Below, in pieces: positions 15,931 to 24,848 of a stretch of 64,000 nt of DNA (position 1 is its first letter; each line of letters begins with the position of its first letter). Position numbers and translations under genes: made by a program. Origin of the DNA: Amycolatopsis sp. NBRC 101858 (GTDB taxonomy: Bacteria; Actinomycetota; Actinomycetes; Mycobacteriales; Pseudonocardiaceae); NCBI RefSeq assembly GCF_030269325.1, contig NZ_BSTD01000005.1, positions 124,001 through 188,000 of the forward strand, written 5' to 3'. Below the pieces are notes generated by a model. That model was not told the origin of the DNA and did no database searches. It worked only from the letters and a program-made list of their open reading frames with translations.

Positions 15931-17067
15931 ATGGGGGACGTGCCGAAACGTCCGCTGCTGCCCGACACCATCGCGCCGAGCTGGCTCGTGGTGCAGGTCC
16001 TCGGCACCCTGTTCGTCGCGGCGACGCTGGTGACCGCGCGCGAGCCGGACGCGCGGATCTGGGCCGCCTACGGCGTCGCGAGCGCCTGCTGGCTCGGGTT
16101 CGTCGGGTTCGCGTCCCGGCTGCCGAAGACCGCGGCCGCCCTGCTCGCCGCGGCCAGCGTGCTGCCGGCGGCCCTCGTGGGCCGGGCCGGGGACTCGTCG
16201 GCGATCCTGCTGTCCGTCATCCCGCTCGGCCGGCTCGCGGCGCTCACCACGGTGAGCGTCGGCGTGATCCTCGGGACCGGCCTGCTCGACGTCGCGCTCG
16301 CGGTGACGGCGCACCTGGTCGCCGGGCACTCGCTCGGCGCGGCGCTCGCCGACGCCGCCGTGATGCTGATGCTCGTGCTGGTCGGGCTCAACCGCCGCCA
16401 GTACGAGGTCCAGGCCATCCAGTCCGGGGCCCTGCTCGAACAGACCCGGCTCGCGCAGGCCGAGCACGCGCGCGCCGCCGCCCTCGACGAACGCACGCGC
16501 ATCGCCCGCGAGATCCACGATGTCCTGGCGCATTCGTTGGGAGCGCTGGGAGTCCAGCTCGAGCTCGCCGAGGCGCTGCTCACCGAACGGTCCGATGTGG
16601 ACGGTGCACTGCGGTCGGTTCGCCGGTCGCGGCGCCTGGCCGCCGACGGGCTGGCCGAAGCGCGCAACGCCGTCGCCGCACTCCGCCGGGACGTCCCGCC
16701 GCTGGCGGGGGCGCTGGCCGCGGTGGCCGCCGAGCACGCCGGCAACCACGGTGTCGACGTCGGGTTCGAGACCGCCGGCGAGGCCCGGCCGCTGCCGTCG
16801 GCGGCGGTCGTCGCGCTGGTGGGCGTCGCGCGGGAAGCCCTGACGAACGCGGGCAAGCACGCGCCCGGCGAGGACGTCCGGGTGCGGCTGGAGCACGAGC
16901 CCGGCGCCGTCCGGCTCGACGTCCGCAACAAGCTCGGCGAATTCACTCGGACGAGTGAAGGTTTCGGCTTGGCGGGCATGCGGGAGCGCCTGGCTCTCGC
17001 CGGTGGCACGCTGGAATCGGGACCAGAAGACGGCTACTGGCGCGTACTCGCCGTAATCCGGCACTGA
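15931..17067 (+). CDS. Sensor histidine kinase, NarL/HisKA_3 type, orphan
   Basis: 378 aa. Four or five hydrophobic segments span residues ~14-140, then a coiled linker, then the dimerisation/phosphoacceptor helix TRIAREIHDVLAHSLGALGVQLE with the phosphorylatable His, and a HATPase region (ALVGVAREALTNAGKHAP as N box, FGLAGMRERLALAGG as G box). No response regulator flanks it, which is unusual because NarL-type kinases nearly always sit next to a LuxR-type partner. GTG 15940 with GGGGGA before it is an alternative start. It overlaps nothing and is separated by 170 bp from glnX. Confidence 0.83.
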   Translation: MGDVPKRPLLPDTIAPSWLVVQVLGTLFVAATLVTAREPDARIWAAYGVASACWLGFVGFASRLPKTAAALLAAASVLPAALVGRAGDSSAILLSVIPLGRLAALTTVSVGVILGTGLLDVALAVTAHLVAGHSLGAALADAAVMLMLVLVGLNRRQYEVQAIQSGALLEQTRLAQAEHARAAALDERTRIAREIHDVLAHSLGALGVQLELAEALLTERSDVDGALRSVRRSRRLAADGLAEARNAVAALRRDVPPLAGALAAVAAEHAGNHGVDVGFETAGEARPLPSAAVVALVGVAREALTNAGKHAPGEDVRVRLEHEPGAVRLDVRNKLGEFTRTSEGFGLAGMRERLALAGGTLESGPEDGYWRVLAVIRH

Positions 17068-17237
17068 CCGGCACGCCCGAGATCACGTGCTGGTGACAGC
17101 GGGCGGTGCCCGTGCCCGCGCGGACGGCGACTCGGCTACCTTCTCGGGGTACGGCTAAACAGCAGCTTTTCGGGGGTCCGGGTGGCGAAGCCCCCGGCCT
17201 GGGGTGAAGCCCCGGAAGGCACGGGGAGGAATCGGGG

Positions 17238-18659
17238 ATGACCAGCACTGCGACGGCCCCGGGTCCCACGGCGCCCGCGCCGGGACCCCCACCGCCGCCG
17301 CCACCGGACGGCCGCGACCGCGCCGGGGGGCGCAGTGGCCTCCTCGGCCTGCTGGACCTGCCGGGCCAGGCGGTGCGCGCGATCATCCGGTCCGCCGCGA
17401 CCACGCCGGGCCGGCTCACGGTGATCGCCGTCGGGCTGGTGCTGCTGGCCCTCGTCGCCGGGCTGGCCGCGACGCTGTCGGTGCAGGACCGCGACGACAC
17501 GATCACCGGCGTCATCGACCACCGCGAGCCGCTCGCCGCCGCGGCGCAGCAGGTCTACAAGTCGCTCTCGGACGCCGACGCGACCGCGGCGAGCGCGTTC
17601 CTGTCGATCGGCACCGAGCCGCCCGAACTTCGCTCGCGCTACGAGCGTGACATCGCCGAAGCCGGCGCCGCACTCGCGAAGGCCGCTTCCGACTCCTCCG
17701 ACGTCGCCGGCGCGGCCGGTCCGGTCGACGTCCTCAACCAGTCGCTGCCGGTCTACACGGGGCTCGTCGAGACGGCCCGCGCGAACAACCGCCTCGGCTA
17801 CCCGGTCGGCGCCTCCTACCTGCGCGAGGCGTCCGAGCTGATGCGCGCGAAGATCCTGCCGGCCGCCCAAGACCTCTACCGCGTCGACACCGAGCGGCTG
17901 GTCGAGGAGCAGGACAGCGCCACCGGCTTCCCGTGGCTCGCCACGATCCTCGTGCTCGCGTTGCTCGCCGCGCTGATCGTCGCCCAGGTCTACCTGACCC
18001 GGCGTACGAACCGGCTGCTCAACGTCGGGCTCGTCGTCGCGACGGCCGCCGTCGTCGTGTCGCTGCTGTGGGGCGCGGTCGCGCTGGTCGTGCAGGGCAG
18101 CCTGGTCGGCAGCGGCCAGGACGACGGCTCGCACCGCGTCGACGTCCTCGTCCGCGCCCGGATCGCCGCGCTGCAGGCCCGCGCCGACGAAACGCTGACG
18201 CTGGTCGCCCGCGGCGACGGCGCGGCCTACGAGAAGGACTTCGGCACCAACGCGGCCCAGCTGGTCGGCCCGGACGGCCAGGGCGGCCTGCTCGCCGAAG
18301 CCCGCGGCCTGATCCAGGACGGCGACGGCGCCGCGAAGGTCGCCGACGCGACGAAGGCCGCGCAAGACTGGATGAAGGCGCACAAGCAGGTGCGCGACCA
18401 GGACAACGCCGGGGCATACCAGGAAGCCGTCGACGCCGCGGTCCTCGAGGACAAGACCGACGGCTCGGCTCCGGCCTTCCGGCGGCTCGACGACAGCCTC
18501 CAGGCGGCGATCGACGTCGGCAGGCAGGAGTTCCTCGACGACACCCACGGTGGCGAGGCCGCGCTGACGCTGCTCGCGCCCGGCTTGGCCGTGCTCGCCG
18601 TGGTCGCCGCGGCGGGTGTCACCATGGGGATCCGGGAGCGACTGAGGGAGTACCGGTGA
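17238..18659 (+). CDS. glnX: GlnX-like membrane protein of the GlnH-PknG pathway
   Basis: 473 aa: a Pro-rich cytoplasmic N-terminus, a TM near residues 58-80, an extracytoplasmic helical region to about 230, paired TMs near 232-285, a second helical extracytoplasmic region and a final TM near 448-465. Gene order glnX-glnH-pknG with coupled stops is the mycobacterial and corynebacterial arrangement. In that system (established for mycobacteria) GlnX relays amino-acid binding by the lipoprotein GlnH across the membrane to the kinase PknG. Assigned mainly from synteny plus topology; sequence motifs are weak. Confidence 0.85.
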   Translation: MTSTATAPGPTAPAPGPPPPPPPDGRDRAGGRSGLLGLLDLPGQAVRAIIRSAATTPGRLTVIAVGLVLLALVAGLAATLSVQDRDDTITGVIDHREPLAAAAQQVYKSLSDADATAASAFLSIGTEPPELRSRYERDIAEAGAALAKAASDSSDVAGAAGPVDVLNQSLPVYTGLVETARANNRLGYPVGASYLREASELMRAKILPAAQDLYRVDTERLVEEQDSATGFPWLATILVLALLAALIVAQVYLTRRTNRLLNVGLVVATAAVVVSLLWGAVALVVQGSLVGSGQDDGSHRVDVLVRARIAALQARADETLTLVARGDGAAYEKDFGTNAAQLVGPDGQGGLLAEARGLIQDGDGAAKVADATKAAQDWMKAHKQVRDQDNAGAYQEAVDAAVLEDKTDGSAPAFRRLDDSLQAAIDVGRQEFLDDTHGGEAALTLLAPGLAVLAVVAAAGVTMGIRERLREYR

Positions 18660-19627
18660 GCAGGCGGGGGAACACGGTCCGGGCGGGTGCGCTGGCGGTC
18701 GCCGCGCTGCTGCTGGCGGCCTGCGGGAGCCCCGGCAAGCCGGTCGACCCGGCCCCGGTGAGCAACGCGGCCTGGCCGCAGCCCGCGCACGTCGGCGGCC
18801 CCGACTCGTCGGCCGGCGGCGCCACCGACACCAGCTGCGACCCCCTGGTCAGCCTCGCGCCGAACGGGACCAATGTTCCCGACGGCTCGACCATGGCGAA
18901 GATCAAGGAACGCGGCAAGCTGATCGCCGGCGTCGACCAGACGACCTACCTGTTCGGCTTCCGCAACCCCACGACGGGCAACCTCGAGGGCTTCGACATC
19001 GACATGGTCAACGAGATCGCCCGGTCGATCTTCGGCTCGCCGGAGGGGCGCGTGCAGTTCCGCGCGATCACGTCGGGGCAGCGTGAGGACGTCCTGGAAG
19101 AACACCAGGTCGACATCGTGGTCCGGACCTACAGCATCACCTGCTCACGCAAGAAGAACGTCCAGTTCTCGTCCGTCTACTACAAGGCGGGGCAGCGGAT
19201 CCTGGTCACCAAGGAGTCGAAGGTGACCAAGCTGGCCGACCTCACCGGCAAGCGGGTGTGCGCGGCGAAGAAGTCGACGTCCGCGGCGAAGATCGCGACG
19301 GACCCGTCGAAGCCGGTGCCGATCTCGGTGGACAACTGGTCGGACTGCCTGGTGATGCTCCAGCAGGGCCAGGTCGACGCCGTCTCGACCGACGACACGA
19401 TCCTCGCCGGGATGGCCGCGCAGGACCCGACGCTGAAGGTGGTCGGCGACCAGTTCACCGAGGAGAACTACGGCATCGGCGTGCCGAAGGACAACGAGGA
19501 CATGGTCAGGTACGTCAACGCCGTGCTGGACAAGATCCGCAGCAGCGATGTGTGGCAGAACAGCTACCGCCGCTGGGTGGAGCCCTCGCTCGGCCCGGCG
19601 TCGCCGCCGTCGCCGCAGTACAAGTGA
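18656..19627 (+). CDS. glnH: GlnH solute-binding lipoprotein (Asp/Glu sensor)
   Basis: 323 aa from the GTG of a GTGA overlap with glnX. The signal peptide ends in a lipobox LLLAAC, so the protein is a membrane-anchored lipoprotein. From residue ~80 it is a type II periplasmic-binding domain (KIKERGKLIAGVDQTTYLFGF, GFDIDMVNEIARSIFG, TYSITCSRKKNVQFSSVYYKAGQRILV, LTGKRVCAAKKSTSAAKI). No permease or ATPase genes accompany it, which fits a sensory rather than transport role. In mycobacteria GlnH binds aspartate and glutamate and signals through GlnX to PknG. Confidence 0.92.
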   Translation: MSRRGNTVRAGALAVAALLLAACGSPGKPVDPAPVSNAAWPQPAHVGGPDSSAGGATDTSCDPLVSLAPNGTNVPDGSTMAKIKERGKLIAGVDQTTYLFGFRNPTTGNLEGFDIDMVNEIARSIFGSPEGRVQFRAITSGQREDVLEEHQVDIVVRTYSITCSRKKNVQFSSVYYKAGQRILVTKESKVTKLADLTGKRVCAAKKSTSAAKIATDPSKPVPISVDNWSDCLVMLQQGQVDAVSTDDTILAGMAAQDPTLKVVGDQFTEENYGIGVPKDNEDMVRYVNAVLDKIRSSDVWQNSYRRWVEPSLGPASPPSPQYK

Positions 19628-19682
19628 ACCGGTCGCGACTAGGATCGATCTCCGTACGTCGCCGGGGATCTGGGAGGTAGCA

Positions 19683-22334
19683 GTGTCGGAGGAGCCGCGC
19701 CGTCCTCGGCACGCCGCACCGGACGACGAGCAGCAGCAGGTGGCGCCGCCGAGCTGGCAGCCGCCGCCCCCGGTGCGGTGGGAGACGCCCGAGCCGTCGA
19801 TTTCGGGCCGCCTCGACGACGGTGAGCCGCCCCGCCGCGAGGAGAACGTCTTCCGCGCGCCCGTCCGCCGTCCGCCGACGCCGCCGCGCGGCCAGCCGAC
19901 GTCCGTGCGCGGGACGATCCCGGGCGCGGACGATCCGACCCGCCCGCCGGGCAGCATGAACCCCGTCGTGCCGCCGGTCCAGCCGACGCAGGCGATCCGC
20001 CCGGACCCGAACGCGCCGCAGCCGACGAGCGTGCTCGCCGCCCCGGCGCCGGAGACGCAGAGCATCATGCCGCCGGCGCCGCGGCCGGACGCCGGCCCGG
20101 ACACGCCGCTGCCCGACCCGGGCACCGAAAGCGTCCTGCCCGAACGCACCAGCGAAGGCCGGCACACCGGCACCGGGACCGGCTCGGGAACCGGCAGCGG
20201 CTCGGGCTCCGGCTCCGGCGCGTTCCCGGGTACCGGCAGGCGGACGTCGTCCCGGACGTCCCGCTCCCGCCGCGGCCGCCTCGGCGCCGGGCTCGTCGAG
20301 GTGCCGGCGGTCCCCTCGCGCGACCCGGCGTCCGCGGTGCTGACGAACCCGATGGTGTCGGAGGAAAAGCGGTTCTGCAGCAAGTGCAGTGCGAAGGTCG
20401 GCCGGGGCAAGGACGGGAAACCCGGTGCGGCGGAAGGAAAGTGCGAGAACTGCGGGACGCCGTTCTCGTTCGTGCCGAAGCTGCGGCCGAACGAGCTCGT
20501 CGGCGGCCAGTACGAGGTCCTCGGCGCGCTCGCCTACGGCGGCCTGGGCTGGATCTACCTGGCGCAGGACCACAACGTCAGCGACCGCTGGGTCGTCCTC
20601 AAAGGACTGATCGACACCGGTGACCAGACGGCGATGGCGGCCGCGGCCAACGAGCAGCGGTTCCTCGCCGAGGTCGAGCACCCGAACATCGTCAAGATCC
20701 ACAACTTCGTGCAGCACCCGGACGCCCACAGCGGGACGACCGTCGGCTACATCGTCATGGAGTACGTCGGCGGCCAGTCGCTGCGGCAGCTCGCGCTCGC
20801 GCACCACCGCGAGAGCCGCCGTCCGGAACCGCTGCCGATCGGCCAGGTCATCGCGTACGGGCTGGAGATCCTGCCCGCGCTCGGGTACCTGCACAGCCAG
20901 AACCTGCTCTACTGCGACCTCAAGCCGGACAACGTGATCCAGACCAACGAGCAGCTGAAGCTGATCGACCTGGGCGCGGTCCGGCGGATGGACGACTACG
21001 AGAGCCCGCTGTTCTTCACCACCGGCTACAGCGCGCCGGAGCTGGCGAAGCAGGGCGCGTCGGTGGCGTCGGACCTGTTCACCGTCGGGCGCACGCTCGC
21101 GGTGCTGAGCTTCGAGTTCACCGGCTACACCAGCAAGTTCAAGACGACGCTGCCCGGCCCGGACACGGTGCCGCTGTTCGCGCTCTTCGGTTCGTACTAC
21201 CGGTTCCTGCGGCGCGCGACGCACGCCGACCCGGACCGGCGGTTCCTCTCCGCCGAGGAGATGGGCGACCAGCTGACCGGCGTGCTGCGCGAGATCATGG
21301 CGCTCGGCACCGGCAAGCCGCGGCCCGGCGCGTCGACGGTGTTCGGCCCGGAGAGCCGGACGTTCGGCGTGCAGCTGGTGGTGCCGGAGGCCGGCCGGAG
21401 CGTGCCGCTGCCCGGCGCGGACGAGGTCGTCGCCGGCCTGCCGATCCCGCAGGTCGACACGGACGACCCGGCGGCGGGCGTGCTCGCCACGACCACCGCG
21501 CTCGAGCCGCGTGGCGCCATCGAGGCGCTGGCCGGCGCGCCGCGCGAGTCGATCGAGGTGCGGCTGCGGATCGTGCGCGCCCGGATCGAGCTGGGCGAGC
21601 TGGCCGAGGCGCAGCGGCAGCTGCAGGCCGGGCAGTACCTGGCGATCAAGAACGGCTTCCCGCACGACTGGCGGATCGACTGGTACCGCGGCCTGATCGA
21701 GCTGGCGGGCGGCCGGTCGCGGGTCGCGCAGGTCGCGTTCGAATCCGTGTACGACGACCTGCCGGGCGAGATCGCGCCGAAGCTCGCGCTGGGGATCAGC
21801 GCCGAGGGCGTCGGCGACTACTTCGCCGCCGCGCGGTTCTACGAGCTGGTCTGGCGGACCGACCGCACGTACGTCAGCGCGGCGTTCGGCCTCGCGCGCG
21901 TGTACCTCGCGCAGGGCGCGCGCAACAGCGCGGTGGAGGTGCTGGAGACGGTCCCGCCGTCCTCGACGCACTACGTCGACGCGCAGGTCGCGGCCATCCG
22001 GATCAAGACCACGGCGACCAAGGCGAACGGCCGCGAGACGCCGGTGACCGAGCACGACCTGCTGGACGCGTCAGCCCGGCTGGAGCGGCTGCGGCTGGAC
22101 CTCGAGCGCCAGACGCGGCTGTCCGCCGGGGTGCTCGAAGCCGCGCACGACTGGATCAAGCAGGGCAAACCCACCCCGGGCGTGCGGGTGCTGGGGTGCT
22201 CGCTGGACGAGCGTGAGCTGCGGCTGGGGCTCGAGCGGTGCTACCGCGCGCTGGCGCGGCTGGCGGGCACGGTCGACGAGCGCGTGCAGCTCGTGGACCG
22301 GGCGAACGCCATCCGCCCCCGCACCCTGACCTGA
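19683..22334 (+). CDS. pknG: Serine/threonine protein kinase PknG
   Basis: 883 aa, starting at GTG 19683 behind gggagg. A long disordered Pro/Thr/Ser-rich N-terminus (~225 residues, with TESVLPERTSE and a Gly-Ser run near 160-180) is followed by a rubredoxin-like zinc/iron site CSKC near 230 and CENC near 253. The kinase domain has the loop AYGGLG near 283, Lys near 305, CDLKPDN near 410 instead of HRD, and DLG near 428 instead of DFG, all typical of PknG. A TPR region covers ~610-880. PknG regulates 2-oxoglutarate metabolism through the FHA protein GarA/OdhI. The N-terminus is longer than in M. tuberculosis PknG (750 aa), so extra phosphorylation sites are possible. Confidence 0.96.
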   Translation: MSEEPRRPRHAAPDDEQQQVAPPSWQPPPPVRWETPEPSISGRLDDGEPPRREENVFRAPVRRPPTPPRGQPTSVRGTIPGADDPTRPPGSMNPVVPPVQPTQAIRPDPNAPQPTSVLAAPAPETQSIMPPAPRPDAGPDTPLPDPGTESVLPERTSEGRHTGTGTGSGTGSGSGSGSGAFPGTGRRTSSRTSRSRRGRLGAGLVEVPAVPSRDPASAVLTNPMVSEEKRFCSKCSAKVGRGKDGKPGAAEGKCENCGTPFSFVPKLRPNELVGGQYEVLGALAYGGLGWIYLAQDHNVSDRWVVLKGLIDTGDQTAMAAAANEQRFLAEVEHPNIVKIHNFVQHPDAHSGTTVGYIVMEYVGGQSLRQLALAHHRESRRPEPLPIGQVIAYGLEILPALGYLHSQNLLYCDLKPDNVIQTNEQLKLIDLGAVRRMDDYESPLFFTTGYSAPELAKQGASVASDLFTVGRTLAVLSFEFTGYTSKFKTTLPGPDTVPLFALFGSYYRFLRRATHADPDRRFLSAEEMGDQLTGVLREIMALGTGKPRPGASTVFGPESRTFGVQLVVPEAGRSVPLPGADEVVAGLPIPQVDTDDPAAGVLATTTALEPRGAIEALAGAPRESIEVRLRIVRARIELGELAEAQRQLQAGQYLAIKNGFPHDWRIDWYRGLIELAGGRSRVAQVAFESVYDDLPGEIAPKLALGISAEGVGDYFAAARFYELVWRTDRTYVSAAFGLARVYLAQGARNSAVEVLETVPPSSTHYVDAQVAAIRIKTTATKANGRETPVTEHDLLDASARLERLRLDLERQTRLSAGVLEAAHDWIKQGKPTPGVRVLGCSLDERELRLGLERCYRALARLAGTVDERVQLVDRANAIRPRTLT

Positions 22335-22340
22335 CCTGGG

Positions 22341-22937
22341 TCAGGGGTTGATCTCCCAGTCGCGCTCTTCGCGCTGCCGTTGCTGGTTCTTCTCGTGCTG
22401 CGCCGCCAGCTTCTCCAGCGCTTGGGCGTCGCCGTGCGTGCTGAAGTGCTCGAAGCCCACGACGATGAACAGCGCCCGCGCGCTCACCGCGATCGGGCCG
22501 TCCTCCGCGTCGAGGCGGCCGTCGGCGCTGACGTAGATCTTGCGGCCCGCGATGCCGTCCAGCCGGGCCTCGATGAACAGCGTCGAGCCGACCGGGACCG
22601 GGCGGCGGAAGTCCGTCTCGAGCTTGCCCGTCACCGCCGGCCGGCGGATCAGGTTGCCGACCGTCGACCCGAGGGCCTCGTCGAACGCGCAGGCCAGCAG
22701 GCCGCCGTGGGCCAGCCCGGGTGCGCCCTGGTGCGCCGCCGTCACGGTGAACCGCGAGTGGACGACCTGGCCTTCGCCGACCGTCGAGCGCAGGTGCAGC
22801 CCGGCGTCGGCCTCGTCGCCGCAGCCGAAGCACTCGCTGAAGTGGACGCCGAGCTCGGTACCCGGCGCCGGCGCCTTCGGGTGCGGGACCGCGGGCTCCA
22901 CGGCCACCGGCGGCCAGGGTTGAGAAACACGACTCAT
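22341..22937 (-). CDS. PaaI-like hotdog thioesterase
   Basis: 198 aa. CFGCGDEADAGLHLR, GAPGLAHGGLLACAFDEALG and a conserved basic FRRPVPVGSTLFIEARL segment match the PaaI/THEM4 branch of the hotdog fold; the HGG-xn-D/E region forms the active site. The C-terminus is a charged helix. It converges on pknG with only 6 bases between stops. Acyl-CoA substrate unknown; expected to be cytoplasmic. Confidence 0.85.
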   Translation of the reverse strand: MSRVSQPWPPVAVEPAVPHPKAPAPGTELGVHFSECFGCGDEADAGLHLRSTVGEGQVVHSRFTVTAAHQGAPGLAHGGLLACAFDEALGSTVGNLIRRPAVTGKLETDFRRPVPVGSTLFIEARLDGIAGRKIYVSADGRLDAEDGPIAVSARALFIVVGFEHFSTHGDAQALEKLAAQHEKNQQRQREERDWEINP

Positions 22938-23088
22938 GCGCTGACGTTAACTCGCCGGTAGCCGCCCGGCGCGCCCGGCCCGCGCGGTAATCAGGCAACG
23001 TATACCTCTCGGTAGCCGGAAAGTTCCCCACCGTAGAGATTTCTCGGCTCAGCCTGCCGACCTGCGTCGATCCGGCAAGACTGAAGGG

Positions 23089-23142
23089 ATGAGCTCGAAC
23101 GGCCCTAAGGGCACTGCACGGAGGAGGTCGTCGCCGGCATGA
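23089..23142 (+). CDS. Possible 17-aa upstream leader peptide
   Basis: ATG after ctgaaggg opens a 17-codon frame (MSSNGPKGTARRRSSPA) whose TGA overlaps the ATG of the MHS transporter (ATGA). Its CGG-AGG-AGG arginine codons are also the transporter's Shine-Dalgarno sequence. Translational coupling or attenuation is possible; it could also be a chance frame. Confidence 0.3.
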   Translation: MSSNGPKGTARRRSSPA

Positions 23143-24509
23143 GCGAAGAAGCAGCAACGACGGGCAAACCGTCAGTGGACGAGAGAACCGTCAAGCGCGC
23201 CGTGTGGGCGTCCGCGATGGGCAACGCCACCGAGTGGTACGACTACGGTGTCTTCACCTCGGGCGCGATCGCCGTCAGCATCGGCACGCAGTTCTTCCCC
23301 GGTGAAGGCAACGCGGTGCTCAAGTCGCTGGCGCTGCTCGCGGTCGGGTTCATCGTGCGGCCGTTCGGCGGGGCGTTCTTCGGTCCGCTCGGCGACAAGA
23401 TCGGCCGCAAGCGGGTCCTCGCCGTCACCATCCTGCTGATGTCCGGGTGCACGTTCCTGGTCGGCGTCCTGCCGACGTACTCCGGCGGCTACAGCATGGG
23501 CATCGCGGCACCGATCGCGATCCTGCTGCTCCGGATCATCCAGGGCTTCTCGACCGGCGGTGAATACGGCGGCGCGGCGACGTTCATCGCCGAGTACTCG
23601 CCGACGAAACGCCGGGGCTTCTTCGGCAGCTTCCTGGAGCTGGGCACGCTGGGCGGCTACGTGCTCGGCAACCTCGTCGTGCTCTCCGTGACGCTCTCCC
23701 TGTCGGCCGACCAGGTCGACGCGTGGGGCTGGCGGATCCCGTTCTTCGTCGCGCTGCCGCTCGGCCTGATCGGGCTCTACCTGCGGAACAAGCTCGAGGA
23801 CACCCCCGAGTTCCGCCGGATGGAGGCCGCGGGCGAGAAGCCGCAGAAGGCGCCGCTCAAGGAGATCTTCGTCCGCAACTGGCGGATGATCCTCAACCTG
23901 ATCGGCATCGTGCTGCTGCTGAACGTCGCGGACTACCTGCTGCTGACGACCATGCCGACGTACTTCACGGACACGTTGAAGATCAACGACAACACGTCGA
24001 CCCTGATCATCATCGCCGTCGAAGTGATCCAGATGGCGATCATCATCCCGCTCGGGGCGCTGTCCGACCGGATCGGCCGGAAACCGCTGCTGCTCACCGC
24101 GGCCATCGGGTTCCTGGTGCTGAGCTGGCCGTCGCTCAAGCTGATGCAGTCCGGCAGCATCTTCTGGCTGTTCGTCGGCTTCCTGATCGTCGCGCTGCTG
24201 CTGGTGCTGATGCTCGCGGTGATCGGCTCGACGTTCCCGGCGATGTTCCCGACGCGCGTGCGCTACGGCTCGTTCGCGATCGGCTACAACGTCTCGACGT
24301 CGCTGTTCGGTGGTACCTGCGGTGTCATCGTGACGGCGTTGATCAAGAGCACCGGCAACGAAGACTGGCCGGCGTACTACCTGATGGCCGCGGCGCTGAT
24401 CGCGATCCTCCCGATCATCAAGATCCCGGAGACGTCGCAGGTCCCGATGGACCAGATCGAGACCGAAGGCATCGGAGGCAAGCTGACTTCCGCGGGCGCT
24501 CAGCGCTGA
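23139..24509 (+). CDS. MFS transporter, metabolite:H+ symporter (MHS) family
   Basis: 456 aa, twelve predicted membrane segments. ASAMGNATEWYDYGVF at the start of TM1, the RPFGGAFFGPLGDKIGRKR loop and IIQGFSTGGEYGGAATFIAEY are MHS signatures (ProP/KgtP/ShiA group). It is likely to import a dicarboxylate, betaine/proline or similar small acid with protons; substrate cannot be set. GGAGGAGG sits 13-20 bases upstream inside a short overlapping leader frame. A perfect 13-bp terminator follows 14 bases after the stop. Confidence 0.9.
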   Translation: MSEEAATTGKPSVDERTVKRAVWASAMGNATEWYDYGVFTSGAIAVSIGTQFFPGEGNAVLKSLALLAVGFIVRPFGGAFFGPLGDKIGRKRVLAVTILLMSGCTFLVGVLPTYSGGYSMGIAAPIAILLLRIIQGFSTGGEYGGAATFIAEYSPTKRRGFFGSFLELGTLGGYVLGNLVVLSVTLSLSADQVDAWGWRIPFFVALPLGLIGLYLRNKLEDTPEFRRMEAAGEKPQKAPLKEIFVRNWRMILNLIGIVLLLNVADYLLLTTMPTYFTDTLKINDNTSTLIIIAVEVIQMAIIIPLGALSDRIGRKPLLLTAAIGFLVLSWPSLKLMQSGSIFWLFVGFLIVALLLVLMLAVIGSTFPAMFPTRVRYGSFAIGYNVSTSLFGGTCGVIVTALIKSTGNEDWPAYYLMAAALIAILPIIKIPETSQVPMDQIETEGIGGKLTSAGAQR

Positions 24510-24523
24510 GCTTCCGCCGGGAA

Positions 24524-24563
24524 CACGAGTGCCCCGTCCGGATCACCGGGCGGGGCACTCGTG
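24524..24563. terminator. Terminator after the MHS transporter
   Basis: Perfect 13-bp arms CACGAGTGCCCCG and CGGGGCACTCGTG around a 14-base loop. It can serve both the transporter and the short opposing gene ending at 24573. Confidence 0.75.
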
Positions 24564-24572
24564 CGTCGCGGG

Positions 24573-24680
24573 TCAGCTGGCGTCGCTCCGAGGAGCGAAG
24601 CGCTTGCGGGACCAAGCGGCGAGCGCGCCCGCGACCACGACAGCGATTCCGGTTTCGACGATGAGTGCGGCGAACACCAT
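24573..24680 (-). CDS. Small membrane protein, 35 aa
   Basis: ATG follows the strong RBS GAGGAGGA by 6 bases. The product is a short N-terminus, one hydrophobic helix (FAALIVETGIAVVVAGALAAW) and a basic tail SRKRFAPRSDAS, so a single-pass protein with the C-terminus inside. It matches no family I know. It would be missed by usual length cut-offs; the RBS and charge pattern support it. Confidence 0.55.
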   Translation of the reverse strand: MVFAALIVETGIAVVVAGALAAWSRKRFAPRSDAS

Positions 24681-24848
24681 GTGCTTCCTCCTCGGGTTCT
24701 CGGGCCGGCGGCTGAGCGTCCGGCTGAGCAGTTGTCCGGCGTCCGATCGGAACACCACTCGGCATATCGCCACGACCCGGCTCGGTATTTCGTCGGAAAC
24801 CCACCTCGCGGCGGTGATCTACGCCACGTCCCTGACCTGCGGAAACGT

